From Candidatus Daviesbacteria bacterium RIFCSPHIGHO2_12_FULL_37_16 (GTDB lineage Bacteria; Patescibacteriota; Microgenomatia; Daviesbacterales; UBA10151): a stretch of DNA of 46,808 nucleotides. The notes under the pieces were generated by a model, which saw nothing but the letters and a program-made list of their open reading frames with translations, did no database searches and was not told the origin of the DNA. The stretch is from the NCBI GenBank assembly GCA_001776785.1, contig MFDF01000001.1, positions 1 to 46,808 of the forward strand, read 5' to 3'. Below, piece by piece: positions 40,608 through 46,808 of this stretch. A program made the translations under genes and the position numbers. The number at the start of each line of letters is the position of its first letter. The first letter of the stretch is position 1.

Positions 40608-40618
40608 TATAATCTACC
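40608..40618 (+). promoter_or_regulatory. leaderless -10 for the next gene
   Basis: TATAAT (40608-40613) followed after 5 nt by the ATG at 40619. Confidence 0.6.
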
Positions 40619-40993
40619 ATGCCTTCTCCTGAAGTTACTACCAAAAATCCAGCTATTAGTTATATGAAAGAATGTGTGAGAGCTTGTAGAGTGAAGCTTT
40701 CTATGGAAGAGAAAATGAGTAGAGGAGGAATGAGGGTGGCTGAGGCAGGTTTAAAAGTTTTAGTAGAGCATCCCGAGGCTGCTTTAAGAGCTCTGACTGT
40801 AGTTCCTGCGTCAGTTGCTTTTGGCAGAGCATTTTCAAAACATGACCATGAGGGAAGCAGAAATGCGCTGATAGCTTTAGGGGTTGGGATGATAGTGCAT
40901 GAGGTAGCCAGGGAAGTGGGCAGAGCTGCAGAGTTTTTGTTAGAAGATATAATAAGAACTGACAGACCCCATCCATATCGTGAGGATAAATAA
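40619..40993 (+). CDS. hypothetical helical protein
   Basis: 124 aa, Ala- and Arg-rich, mostly helical, with a weakly hydrophobic central stretch (ALIALGVGMIVHEVA) that may be membrane-associated. No family recognised. It has its own leaderless-type promoter. Confidence 0.55.
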   Translation: MPSPEVTTKNPAISYMKECVRACRVKLSMEEKMSRGGMRVAEAGLKVLVEHPEAALRALTVVPASVAFGRAFSKHDHEGSRNALIALGVGMIVHEVAREVGRAAEFLLEDIIRTDRPHPYREDK

Positions 40994-41089
40994 AAACAAC
41001 AAGCCCCATTATAAGAAATAGATTGTGGGTTTACATTTTTTGAAATGTTTGGTTCGAGAACTTATAAATCAATTTTCAAACAGATAAGT

Positions 41090-41542
41090 TTACTTAACGT
41101 CATTTATAATACCAGCCATAGTTTTCTCTCCCACCCTATAAGTAAAAACTCTACCTGCGGAAAGTCCTTTTACTGCTTCTCCCAGGGGGGATTTAGAAGT
41201 TATCACTTGTACTCCTGGAAGTTTAATACTGAATGGAGCAAATATTGCACCCTTTATTTTTTCATCAGCATCCCAAAGTTCTGCATCGAATTCGGCTCCT
41301 TCGCTTATTTCGGAATTAGGAGTTGTATCCTTAATAAAGATTTTAAATGCTTTTGCAGCATCTAGAAGGTCTCTTTTTACGTTTGATTCTTGGGCATAAA
41401 TTTCTCTCATTGTGTCATATCTAGAAGTCATTGGACTGTCTGAACGATTTCGGGCTTCTTCACTTGATGCAAGACTTTCTTCTGAACGAATGATTTCTAA
41501 GTCTAATTCCTTTAAGTATTTTTCTTTGCTTTCAGGACTCAT
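41090..41542 (-). CDS. GreA/GreB-like transcription factor
   Basis: 150 aa: an N-terminal helical region with the SPMTSRYDT motif found in a group of short Gre-like proteins, and a C-terminal FKBP-like Gre domain (VQVITSKSPLGEAVKGLSAGRVFTY). Such factors bind the RNA polymerase secondary channel. The start at 41542 is supported by a promoter on the minus strand (TTGCAA, 17 nt, TAAAAT) a short distance upstream; the longer form to 41581 would begin inside it. It diverges from the kinase operon. Confidence 0.7.
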   Translation of the reverse strand: MSPESKEKYLKELDLEIIRSEESLASSEEARNRSDSPMTSRYDTMREIYAQESNVKRDLLDAAKAFKIFIKDTTPNSEISEGAEFDAELWDADEKIKGAIFAPFSIKLPGVQVITSKSPLGEAVKGLSAGRVFTYRVGEKTMAGIINDVK

Positions 41543-41626
41543 AATTATTACTATTTTACTACTAAAAAAAACTTTTTGCAATATACATATAGATATGTTA
41601 TCATAAAACTAACCTATAGATAAAAA

Positions 41627-41640
41627 TATAGTGCAATAAA
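41627..41640 (+). promoter_or_regulatory. leaderless -10 for the kinase-CYTH-radical SAM operon
   Basis: TATAGT (41627-41632) followed after 8 nt by the ATG; no Shine-Dalgarno site. Confidence 0.5.
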
Positions 41641-42219
41641 ATGAATGAACACAGAGTAATAGCTCTTGAGGGATTAGATGGATCCGGTAAAACAACTACC
41701 GGAAGAATGCTTGCCGAACAAACCGACAATACTTATTTTTACTGTACACAAGATAACCCATTAAAAAAACACCGAGCTTTCTTTGATACAAAACCAATTC
41801 AATTAAGATTTCTATATTACGTTGCCCTTTCTATAGTTAATCATCAAAAAGTTGAAAGCTTATCGAATTCGGAGGATGTTTTTTATGATAGGACAGTTAT
41901 ATCTACGATTGCATACCACAGCGCTTTTGGACTTTCAAAGCCCTGGCTTAATCTTGTACCGCCTTTTTTAATAAATCAGATTGATTTAATTGTGTATTTT
42001 ACTCTAGATGAGGAGGAAAGAATTAGGAGACTTGAATCTAGACCACAACATGTTTTAACAAATCAATCACAGGATGAAAAATCCGTCATCCGATCAACAG
42101 ATATTGATAGAGAATACCGCAAACAGTTCAATGAAAGCACAGTATTTGTATCAGGTAATGGAAAATCTCCCCAGCAAGTTGTGGATGAACTAAAAGTTAA
42201 ATTTTATGAAACAAAATAA
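41641..42219 (+). CDS. thymidylate kinase-like nucleotide kinase
   Basis: 192 aa of the P-loop NMP kinase fold: VIALEGLDGSGKTTTGRML with Walker A at 11-18, the base/acceptor motif VFYDRTVIST, VYFTLDEEERIRRLESR at the lid, and a C-terminal helix. It resembles dTMP kinase but is shortened at the lid and has a changed DRY/DR-x-S region, so the acceptor could be another nucleotide or nucleoside. It overlaps the CYTH gene by 14 nt, and the three genes 41641-43736 clearly form one operon. Confidence 0.75.
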   Translation: MNEHRVIALEGLDGSGKTTTGRMLAEQTDNTYFYCTQDNPLKKHRAFFDTKPIQLRFLYYVALSIVNHQKVESLSNSEDVFYDRTVISTIAYHSAFGLSKPWLNLVPPFLINQIDLIVYFTLDEEERIRRLESRPQHVLTNQSQDEKSVIRSTDIDREYRKQFNESTVFVSGNGKSPQQVVDELKVKFYETK

Positions 42220-42763
42220 GAGAAATCAAAGATTGCAACTTTTAGAAGTAGAGTTAAGAGCTAAAATTGATAGAGTTAATCTATTAAACAATAAAATACT
42301 TCTGAATAAAGAATATCTGGAAATTGATATGTATTACAGGTATGCACCTGAGATTAATAAGGACTGGGTTGTCAGAATTAGACGTCATCTTAATGATTTT
42401 TTCGTGACATATAAATCAAATAAGAAATTTGGTGAGGGTGCTTGGAGCGAGGTTGAAATGCAGATTAATAAAGAAGTAGCTGATAAATTGCATGACTTTT
42501 TCCTAAGTAATAAATTTATTTTGGACGTTATTATTGAAAAAAATAGAAAAAATTTCCAGTATAAAAATTTTGAAATTAATATTGACCAAATTAAAGATTT
42601 AGGTATTTTCATTGAAGCAGAAGTTATTACAGATAATGTTGAGGAAGGAAGAGAAAGGATACTTGAACTTTTCTTAGAGCTTGATATTCCAAGTAAGGAT
42701 ATTACAGAAAAAGGTTATGTAACGTTAATGAAGGAGGCACTAAATGGAAAAAGTACCAGATAA
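42206..42763 (+). CDS. CYTH-domain protein (class IV cyclase / triphosphatase fold)
   Basis: 185 aa with the triphosphate tunnel pattern: EVELRAKI (E-x-E-x-K), WVVRIRR, TYKSNKKFG, SEVEMQI, EKNRKNFQ, FEINIDQIKDLGIFIEAEVI and a final KGYVTLM. CYTH proteins act on triphosphate substrates (inorganic triphosphate, thiamine triphosphate) or make cAMP. Metal-binding acidic residues and basic tunnel residues are present. It lies between a nucleotide kinase and a radical SAM enzyme, so a nucleotide triphosphate substrate is plausible. Confidence 0.78.
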   Translation: MKQNKRNQRLQLLEVELRAKIDRVNLLNNKILLNKEYLEIDMYYRYAPEINKDWVVRIRRHLNDFFVTYKSNKKFGEGAWSEVEMQINKEVADKLHDFFLSNKFILDVIIEKNRKNFQYKNFEINIDQIKDLGIFIEAEVITDNVEEGRERILELFLELDIPSKDITEKGYVTLMKEALNGKSTR

Positions 42764-43736
42764 TTCGGTCAGGATTAAGGTTACAAATGATTGCCAGTGG
42801 ACTTGCACATTTTGCCATAACGAAGGGACTGAACTCCCAAACAGTGCAAACGCAAATTATAGAACTTCAGCTTTTTTAGATCCAAACATTCTTTCCTTGC
42901 CTATCGTAGAAAATATAATCGTCAGCGAGGATACAATTGCAGCAATTAGCAACTTAAAGACAATTGGTATCGATGAAATTCACTTAACAGGAGGTGAGCC
43001 GACTTTACTGCCGCAACTACCAAGTCTTATAAAAGTTCTTAGTAGTCAAGGTTTTAAGGTTAAGTTAACCACTAATGGACAGGTCTCTAATCAAAGAATG
43101 CAGGAAATAATAGAATCTGGATTGGATGGCATTAATTTTAGCATTTTATCACTGGACGAAGATGAATTCTTAAAAACTCAAAATCCTCCGATGATTCCTG
43201 GACTAGATCCTAGGAGATGGGCTAAGAATATGATTGAGAGGGAAAAATCAAATATATTACTAGCTGTAAAACTAGGAGTTAATGTAAAGATTAATACAGC
43301 TGTTTTAGGAAAAGGGGACTATTCAAGAGTAGATTCAGTTAGAGAATTTGCTCAAGAAGAAGGAATAACTCTTGTTCTCTTGAATGGTATTGGTGAACAA
43401 GACACAGCCCAAGATGCTGTTTTTGAGTATGCGCAGTCGTATGCTGAATACCGTTCGAGTTCAGAAAGCAGTAATAATTCTAAAGGATCCAGAACCTACG
43501 CTTTTCCAAATGGTGACGTATTAAGAGCTAAATATTTGACAAACTATCATCCCGAAGTAGTTTGTGGTGGCTGTGAGTTAAGAGATACACCATTATGTGC
43601 TGAAAAGTTTTACGGTATTAGGATGGAATTTAGAGGTGGTACTCCATTTATCAGATTATGTATTCAAAAAACAAATGAAAGAACTGTAATGCCGCTACAA
43701 GATTTCATTGCTAAAGATATAAAATCCCAACTATAA
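42744..43736 (+). CDS. MoaA-like radical SAM enzyme
   Basis: 330 aa. The cluster motif is C17-x3-C21-x2-C24 in NDCQWTCTFCHNEG; HLTGGEPTL is the SAM-binding GGE strand, and LTTNGQ follows. Near the C-terminus CGGCELRDTPLC and RLCIQ give a cysteine set that could hold a second Fe-S cluster, as in MoaA. No other molybdopterin gene is present, so the reaction is open. AAGGAGG lies 6 nt before the ATG, inside the CYTH gene, which it overlaps by 20 nt. Confidence 0.8.
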   Translation: MEKVPDNSVRIKVTNDCQWTCTFCHNEGTELPNSANANYRTSAFLDPNILSLPIVENIIVSEDTIAAISNLKTIGIDEIHLTGGEPTLLPQLPSLIKVLSSQGFKVKLTTNGQVSNQRMQEIIESGLDGINFSILSLDEDEFLKTQNPPMIPGLDPRRWAKNMIEREKSNILLAVKLGVNVKINTAVLGKGDYSRVDSVREFAQEEGITLVLLNGIGEQDTAQDAVFEYAQSYAEYRSSSESSNNSKGSRTYAFPNGDVLRAKYLTNYHPEVVCGGCELRDTPLCAEKFYGIRMEFRGGTPFIRLCIQKTNERTVMPLQDFIAKDIKSQL

Positions 43737-43882
43737 TTGTTTATTGAACTGTTTCGTTTTAAGATTTAGATTTAGTTACTCAGTTCAAATACTGTTAAAG
43801 ATAATATTTAGCTTAGATTAATAACGATATCTTTATGGGTAGATGTATCAGAGTTGAGAAATACTAGGCTTTAATCTTATAG

Positions 43883-43911
43883 TTGCAATATGCATGGGAA
43901 TCTGGTAGAAT
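43883..43911 (+). promoter_or_regulatory. rpsO promoter
   Basis: TTGCAA (43883-43888), 17-nt spacer, extended -10 TGGTAGAAT (core 43906-43911). The predicted leader of about 55 nt carries a small stem (AAGTA/TACTT) and an AAGGAGG site. The rest of the gap from 43737 shows no gene. Confidence 0.72.
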
Positions 43912-43972
43912 TTGTTCACATTAAGTAGGATTTACTTCTTGGCACCGAAGTTTATCCATATAAGGAGGGAAG

Positions 43973-44242
43973 ATGCCACTCGATCCAAAAATAAAACAGA
44001 ACATAATTGACCAATTTGCGACACACAAGGGTGATACAGGTTCCCCTGAGGTACAAGCAGCACTATTGTCTGAGGCGATTAAAAATCTAACCACTCATTT
44101 AAAAGAGCACACCCATGATATCCATTCCAGAAGAGGGCTTTTATCAATGGTTAATAAGAGACGCCGTTTACTACAGTATCTTTTGAAAAAAGATAACGAT
44201 CGATATAAAGGAGTTATTGATAAACTTGGACTGAGTAGGTAA
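43973..44242 (+). CDS. rpsO: 30S ribosomal protein S15
   Basis: 89 aa, standard length: [38 protein letters not shown] and the C-terminal [16 protein letters not shown]. It binds the central domain of 16S rRNA and commonly represses its own translation. A strong Shine-Dalgarno site (AGGAGG) precedes the ATG. The final third is followed by two further copies of its own C-terminal codons, separated by hairpin elements. pnp follows, the usual order. Confidence 0.95.
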   Translation: MPLDPKIKQNIIDQFATHKGDTGSPEVQAALLSEAIKNLTTHLKEHTHDIHSRRGLLSMVNKRRRLLQYLLKKDNDRYKGVIDKLGLSR

Positions 44243-44307
44243 ACGACGCTCTTGCGAGTACTTCGCTATTATTGAAATAGTTTTTTCAATAAAGGCTGCG
44301 TACTCTT
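44243..44307. repeat. hairpin element C after rpsO
   Basis: Starts right after the rpsO stop. CTTGC, then GAGTAC (44256-44261) pairing with GTACTC (44300-44305), with an inner stem TATTGAA/TTCAATA, then TTA. Confidence 0.6.
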
Positions 44308-44394
44308 AAGAGACGCCGTTTACTGCAGTATCTTTTAAAAAAAGATAATGATAGGTATAAGGGAGTTATAGACAAGCTATGGCTTTCGCGATAA
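44308..44394 (+). pseudogene. second copy of the rpsO 3' end
   Basis: Reads [24 protein letters not shown] then WLSR and stop. The first 17 bases match rpsO; the first 24 codons then differ only at synonymous sites. One amino-acid change (Gly to Trp) follows. It has no start and must be a former or alternative C-terminus. Confidence 0.72.
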
Positions 44395-44439
44395 CTCCCT
44401 TGCGATAGTTCCACTGCTTCGCAGTGTAGTAACTATCTA
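44395..44439. repeat. hairpin element D after rpsO
   Basis: CTTGC, then GATAGTT (44404-44410) pairing with AACTATC (44431-44437), with an inner stem CACTGC-ttc-GCAGTG. Same plan as element C with different stem sequences. Its first bases also pair with the preceding copy (AAGGGAGTTAT and ATAACTCCCTT). Confidence 0.6.
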
Positions 44440-44475
44440 AAAGGTGTGATTGATAAATTAGGTTTAAGCAGATAG
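44440..44475 (+). pseudogene. third copy of the rpsO 3' end
   Basis: Reads [11 protein letters not shown] and stop, identical in protein to the rpsO C-terminus. Compared with the second copy, all seven codons of KGVIDKL differ, all synonymously. Confidence 0.72.
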
Positions 44476-44479
44476 TTTT

Positions 44480-44551
44480 GGTATAATAAGGAAGGTAGGG
44501 TTGGAGATTGTAAATTGAAGTTAATTTATAAAAATTGACTCCAGTTACCCA
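44480..44551 (+). promoter_or_regulatory. pnp promoter and structured leader
   Basis: An extended -10 TGGTATAAT (core 44482-44487) is followed by a long stem: GGGT-TGGAG (44498-44506) pairs with CTCCA (44539-44543) and ACCC (44547-44550). A leader stem cut by RNase III controls pnp in Escherichia coli; a similar role is possible here. Confidence 0.45.
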
Positions 44552-44594
44552 GTTTCCAAACAATTCCTCCATATTTAAAATTTAAATAAATTTT

Positions 44595-46808
44595 ATGAAT
44601 AAAGTAGTAATAAAAGAGATGGATCTTAACGGGTCCAAATTAAAACTTGAAACAGGCAGGCTTGCATTGCAGGCTGATTCTTCAGTGCTGGCAAGCTGGG
44701 GTGAGACTGTAGTTTTAGCAACAGTTTCTACAAAACCACTTGCTTTGGATATAGGGTATTTTCCACTTTCTTGCGAATATGCTGAGAAATATTATGCAGG
44801 GGGAAGGATTACCACCCAAAAGTTTATTAAAAGAGAGTCAAGGCCTTCTGAAAAAGCTGTTTTATCAGGCAGGGCAATTGACAGGGCAATTAGGCCTCTT
44901 TTCCCTAAAGATTTTAAGAATGAAGTTCAGGTTATTATCACTGTTTTATCATTTGACGGCACCCATGACCCTGCAATTTTAGGCTTTATTGGAGCATCTG
45001 CAGCACTTTGTATTTCAACTGTTCCATTTTTAGGACCAATAGGTATTACCAGGATTGGTGCGAGAAATGGGGATGTCGAGGTAAACCCAACTATTGAAGA
45101 GATTGAGCATTTAGACATGATTTTGGATGTAGCTTCCACTTCTGAAAAGGTGGTGATGATTGAGGCTGAGGGTAAAGAGATCGCTGAAGATAAGTGTTTC
45201 CAATATATTAAAAAAGCTTTTGAGGAAGCCCAAACCCAGATTGATTTTATAAATGATTTTGTCAAAGAAGGCGCAAAGCAAAAACAGGAATTTGTTCCAA
45301 TTGCAGATCAAGTCGAAGGTCCTCTTCTTGAAGAAGTTAAAATTGACATCAAAAAGGAAATTGAAGATGCACTTTTTTCTGAAAACTCAACCTGGCATGA
45401 AGCAACAGGTGACTTAATCAAAGCAGATATAGCTACTAAGTATGCAGAAAACGAGATAACCCCAATCCAGATTTCAGCCATCTTTGACAAAATTGCCAAA
45501 GAGTTAATGAATGATTTTGTCTTAAACAAAGGGAAAAGGGTTGACTCCCGAGGTATGGAAGAAGTCAGGGAGATTTCTGCAGAGATTGATATTTTACCCA
45601 GGACCCATGGGTCTGCAATTTTTAACAGAGGAGGAACCCAGGTTTTATCTATTGCAACACTGGGACCTTTGTCAGTTTCCCAAACTCTGGAGGGTATGGA
45701 AGGTGAGAGTACTAAAAAGTTTATGCATCACTACAACATGGGCATAAACCCATTTTCTACAGGTGAGGTCAAAAGAATTACAGGCCCATCAAGAAGGGAC
45801 ATAGGACATGGTAATCTGGTAGAAAAATCCATAAGGCCTGTTTTACCTTCAGATGAAGCTTTCCCTTATGCAATTAGGGTTGTATCTGAGGTAATGGGAG
45901 CAAATGCTTCTACATCCCAGGCTTCTGTTTCTGCTTCAACTTTGGCACTTTTGGATGCAGGGGTCCCAATTGAGCCTGTTGCAGGTATTGCCATGGGGCT
46001 TTTATCTAATGGTGACAAGTTTCAGGTTATAACAGATATGCAGGCTGTGGAAGATTTTTATGGGGAGATGGATTTTAAGATTGCAGGGACAAAAAATGGA
46101 ATTACCGGGATCCAGATGGATACTAAGCTTACAGGGCTTAATTTTGAAATGATTGAAGAAGCTTTAAGACAAGGTAAGCTGGCAAGAGAACACATTTTAG
46201 GAAAGATGGCTGAGGTTGCACCAAAAGAGGTGGAACTTTCTAAATATGCTCCAAAGATTGAAGTAACCCATATTAAACCTGAGGAGATTGGGATGCTGAT
46301 TGGACCGGGAGGTAAAAATATTAATGCAATTATTGCTAAGACTGGTGCCCAAATAGATATTGAGGATGATGGGACTGTAATGATCTCTTCTATGGATGAT
46401 GGAGCTATAAAAGCTGCAATAGAGGCTGTTGAGGGAATGTTTAAAAAGGTTAACGTGGGTGAGGAGTATGATGGTAAAGTTGTCAGACTTGCTCCATTTG
46501 GAGCATTTGTGGAGATTTTACCTGGAAAAGACGGGTTGGTGCATGTATCCCAGATGGCTCCAGGTAGAGTTGAGAAGCCAGAAGACATTGTGTCTGAAGG
46601 ACAAGAAGTGCATGTGAGGGTAACTGATGTAGATTCAGCGGGAAAGATTGCCTTATCAATGCTTTTTGGGGCAGATATAAAACCTGAGAGTGAAGGAAGG
46701 CCAAGAGGTGGAGGTGGCGGAGGTTTTAGAAGTGGCTCGCCTCGCTTCACGGGTGGAGCGGGTGGAGATAGACCAAGATTTGACAGAGGTGGTGGAAGAC
46801 CAAGTGGT
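44595..46808 (+). CDS. pnp: polyribonucleotide nucleotidyltransferase (PNPase), 3' end beyond the window
   Basis: 738 codons to the window edge with no stop. Two RNase PH domains (GGRITTQKFIKRE; RTHGSAIFNRGGTQ, then GPSRRDIGHGNLVEK), an intervening helical domain, a KH domain (GMLIGPGGKNINAI) and an S1 domain (GKVVRLAPFGAFVEIL, DGLVHVSQM). The tail that begins at about residue 700 is rich in Gly and Arg (RPRGGGGGGFRSG), an RNA-binding type extension. It degrades RNA 3' to 5' by phosphorolysis. No Shine-Dalgarno site is seen. Confidence 0.95.
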   Translation, partial: MNKVVIKEMDLNGSKLKLETGRLALQADSSVLASWGETVVLATVSTKPLALDIGYFPLSCEYAEKYYAGGRITTQKFIKRESRPSEKAVLSGRAIDRAIRPLFPKDFKNEVQVIITVLSFDGTHDPAILGFIGASAALCISTVPFLGPIGITRIGARNGDVEVNPTIEEIEHLDMILDVASTSEKVVMIEAEGKEIAEDKCFQYIKKAFEEAQTQIDFINDFVKEGAKQKQEFVPIADQVEGPLLEEVKIDIKKEIEDALFSENSTWHEATGDLIKADIATKYAENEITPIQISAIFDKIAKELMNDFVLNKGKRVDSRGMEEVREISAEIDILPRTHGSAIFNRGGTQVLSIATLGPLSVSQTLEGMEGESTKKFMHHYNMGINPFSTGEVKRITGPSRRDIGHGNLVEKSIRPVLPSDEAFPYAIRVVSEVMGANASTSQASVSASTLALLDAGVPIEPVAGIAMGLLSNGDKFQVITDMQAVEDFYGEMDFKIAGTKNGITGIQMDTKLTGLNFEMIEEALRQGKLAREHILGKMAEVAPKEVELSKYAPKIEVTHIKPEEIGMLIGPGGKNINAIIAKTGAQIDIEDDGTVMISSMDDGAIKAAIEAVEGMFKKVNVGEEYDGKVVRLAPFGAFVEILPGKDGLVHVSQMAPGRVEKPEDIVSEGQEVHVRVTDVDSAGKIALSMLFGADIKPESEGRPRGGGGGGFRSGSPRFTGGAGGDRPRFDRGGGRPSG

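Noticed and set aside
42744-43736. Viperin-type antiviral enzyme
   Set aside because: The cluster motif and the C-terminal cysteines are MoaA-like rather than viperin-like; kept only as an analogy for the operon layout.
44308-44475. A second, independent rpsO gene
   Set aside because: Only C-terminal codons are present, without start or Shine-Dalgarno site.

Overview
The window is about 47 kb of low-GC bacterial chromosome. It looks like a Candidate Phyla Radiation bacterium, most like Microgenomates. This is an inference from gene content and style: compact genes, a short IF-2 and a short HrcA, few Shine-Dalgarno sites, many start codons 5-9 nt after a -10 box (leaderless mRNAs), and many short palindromic repeats. 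No rRNA, tRNA or CRISPR array was found.

Layout. 1-5.4 kb: the end of a DGR-type reverse transcriptase, an Mre11/SbcD-like nuclease, a multi-PAS/GAF histidine kinase with a response regulator and a 40-aa membrane peptide, and an SGNH hydrolase. 5.4-10.7 kb: DUF84 NTPase, cupin, methyltransferase, FemAB transferase, two anchored surface proteins, a DUF6883 remnant with DUF4926, and a G5/3D cell-wall protein. 10.7-14.8 kb: UvrD/PcrA helicase interrupted in frame by two palindromic elements and fused head-on to an IS21-type istA-istB pair. 14.8-16.7 kb: a GC-rich foreign segment (truncated gene, cutA, truncated radical SAM) between two identical 91-bp repeats. 16.7-23.2 kb: small membrane proteins, thioredoxin, alkyltransferase-like protein, triosephosphate isomerase, LCP ligase, a HolA-like protein, a pilN-pilO cluster with an Fn3/dockerin protein, and rpsT. 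23.4-31.7 kb: murJ, lepA, an ImmA/IrrE peptidase, DUF378, an MFS exporter, a CofE-like ligase pair and a GNAT. 31.7-36.3 kb: CIRCE-controlled hrcA-grpE-dnaK-dnaJ. 36.4-40.6 kb: nusA, infB and a degenerate DHH protein. 41-43.7 kb: a Gre-like factor and a kinase-CYTH-radical SAM operon. 43.9 kb to the end: rpsO-pnp.

The most unusual theme is small palindromic DNA in and beside housekeeping genes. (1) Elements of about 92 bp lie in frame in uvrD (twice) and before tpiA. (2) A 21-bp palindrome is shared by grpE and dnaK, and a different one lies in tpiA. (3) At lepA, dnaK and rpsO, a hairpin element sits between the working gene and an extra copy of that gene's own first or last codons. These extra copies keep the amino acids while differing almost only at synonymous positions. 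At lepA and dnaK the extra 5' copy opens a short upstream frame that runs through the element and stops on top of the real start codon. This resembles an insertion process that replaces gene ends with a recoded copy and leaves the old end behind. It is the strongest candidate here for an undescribed system.

The genes otherwise form ordinary modules: protein quality control, translation and RNA turnover, cell-envelope assembly and type IV pili. The foreign GC-rich segment and the extra gene ends need read-level support before they are accepted as biology rather than assembly effects.
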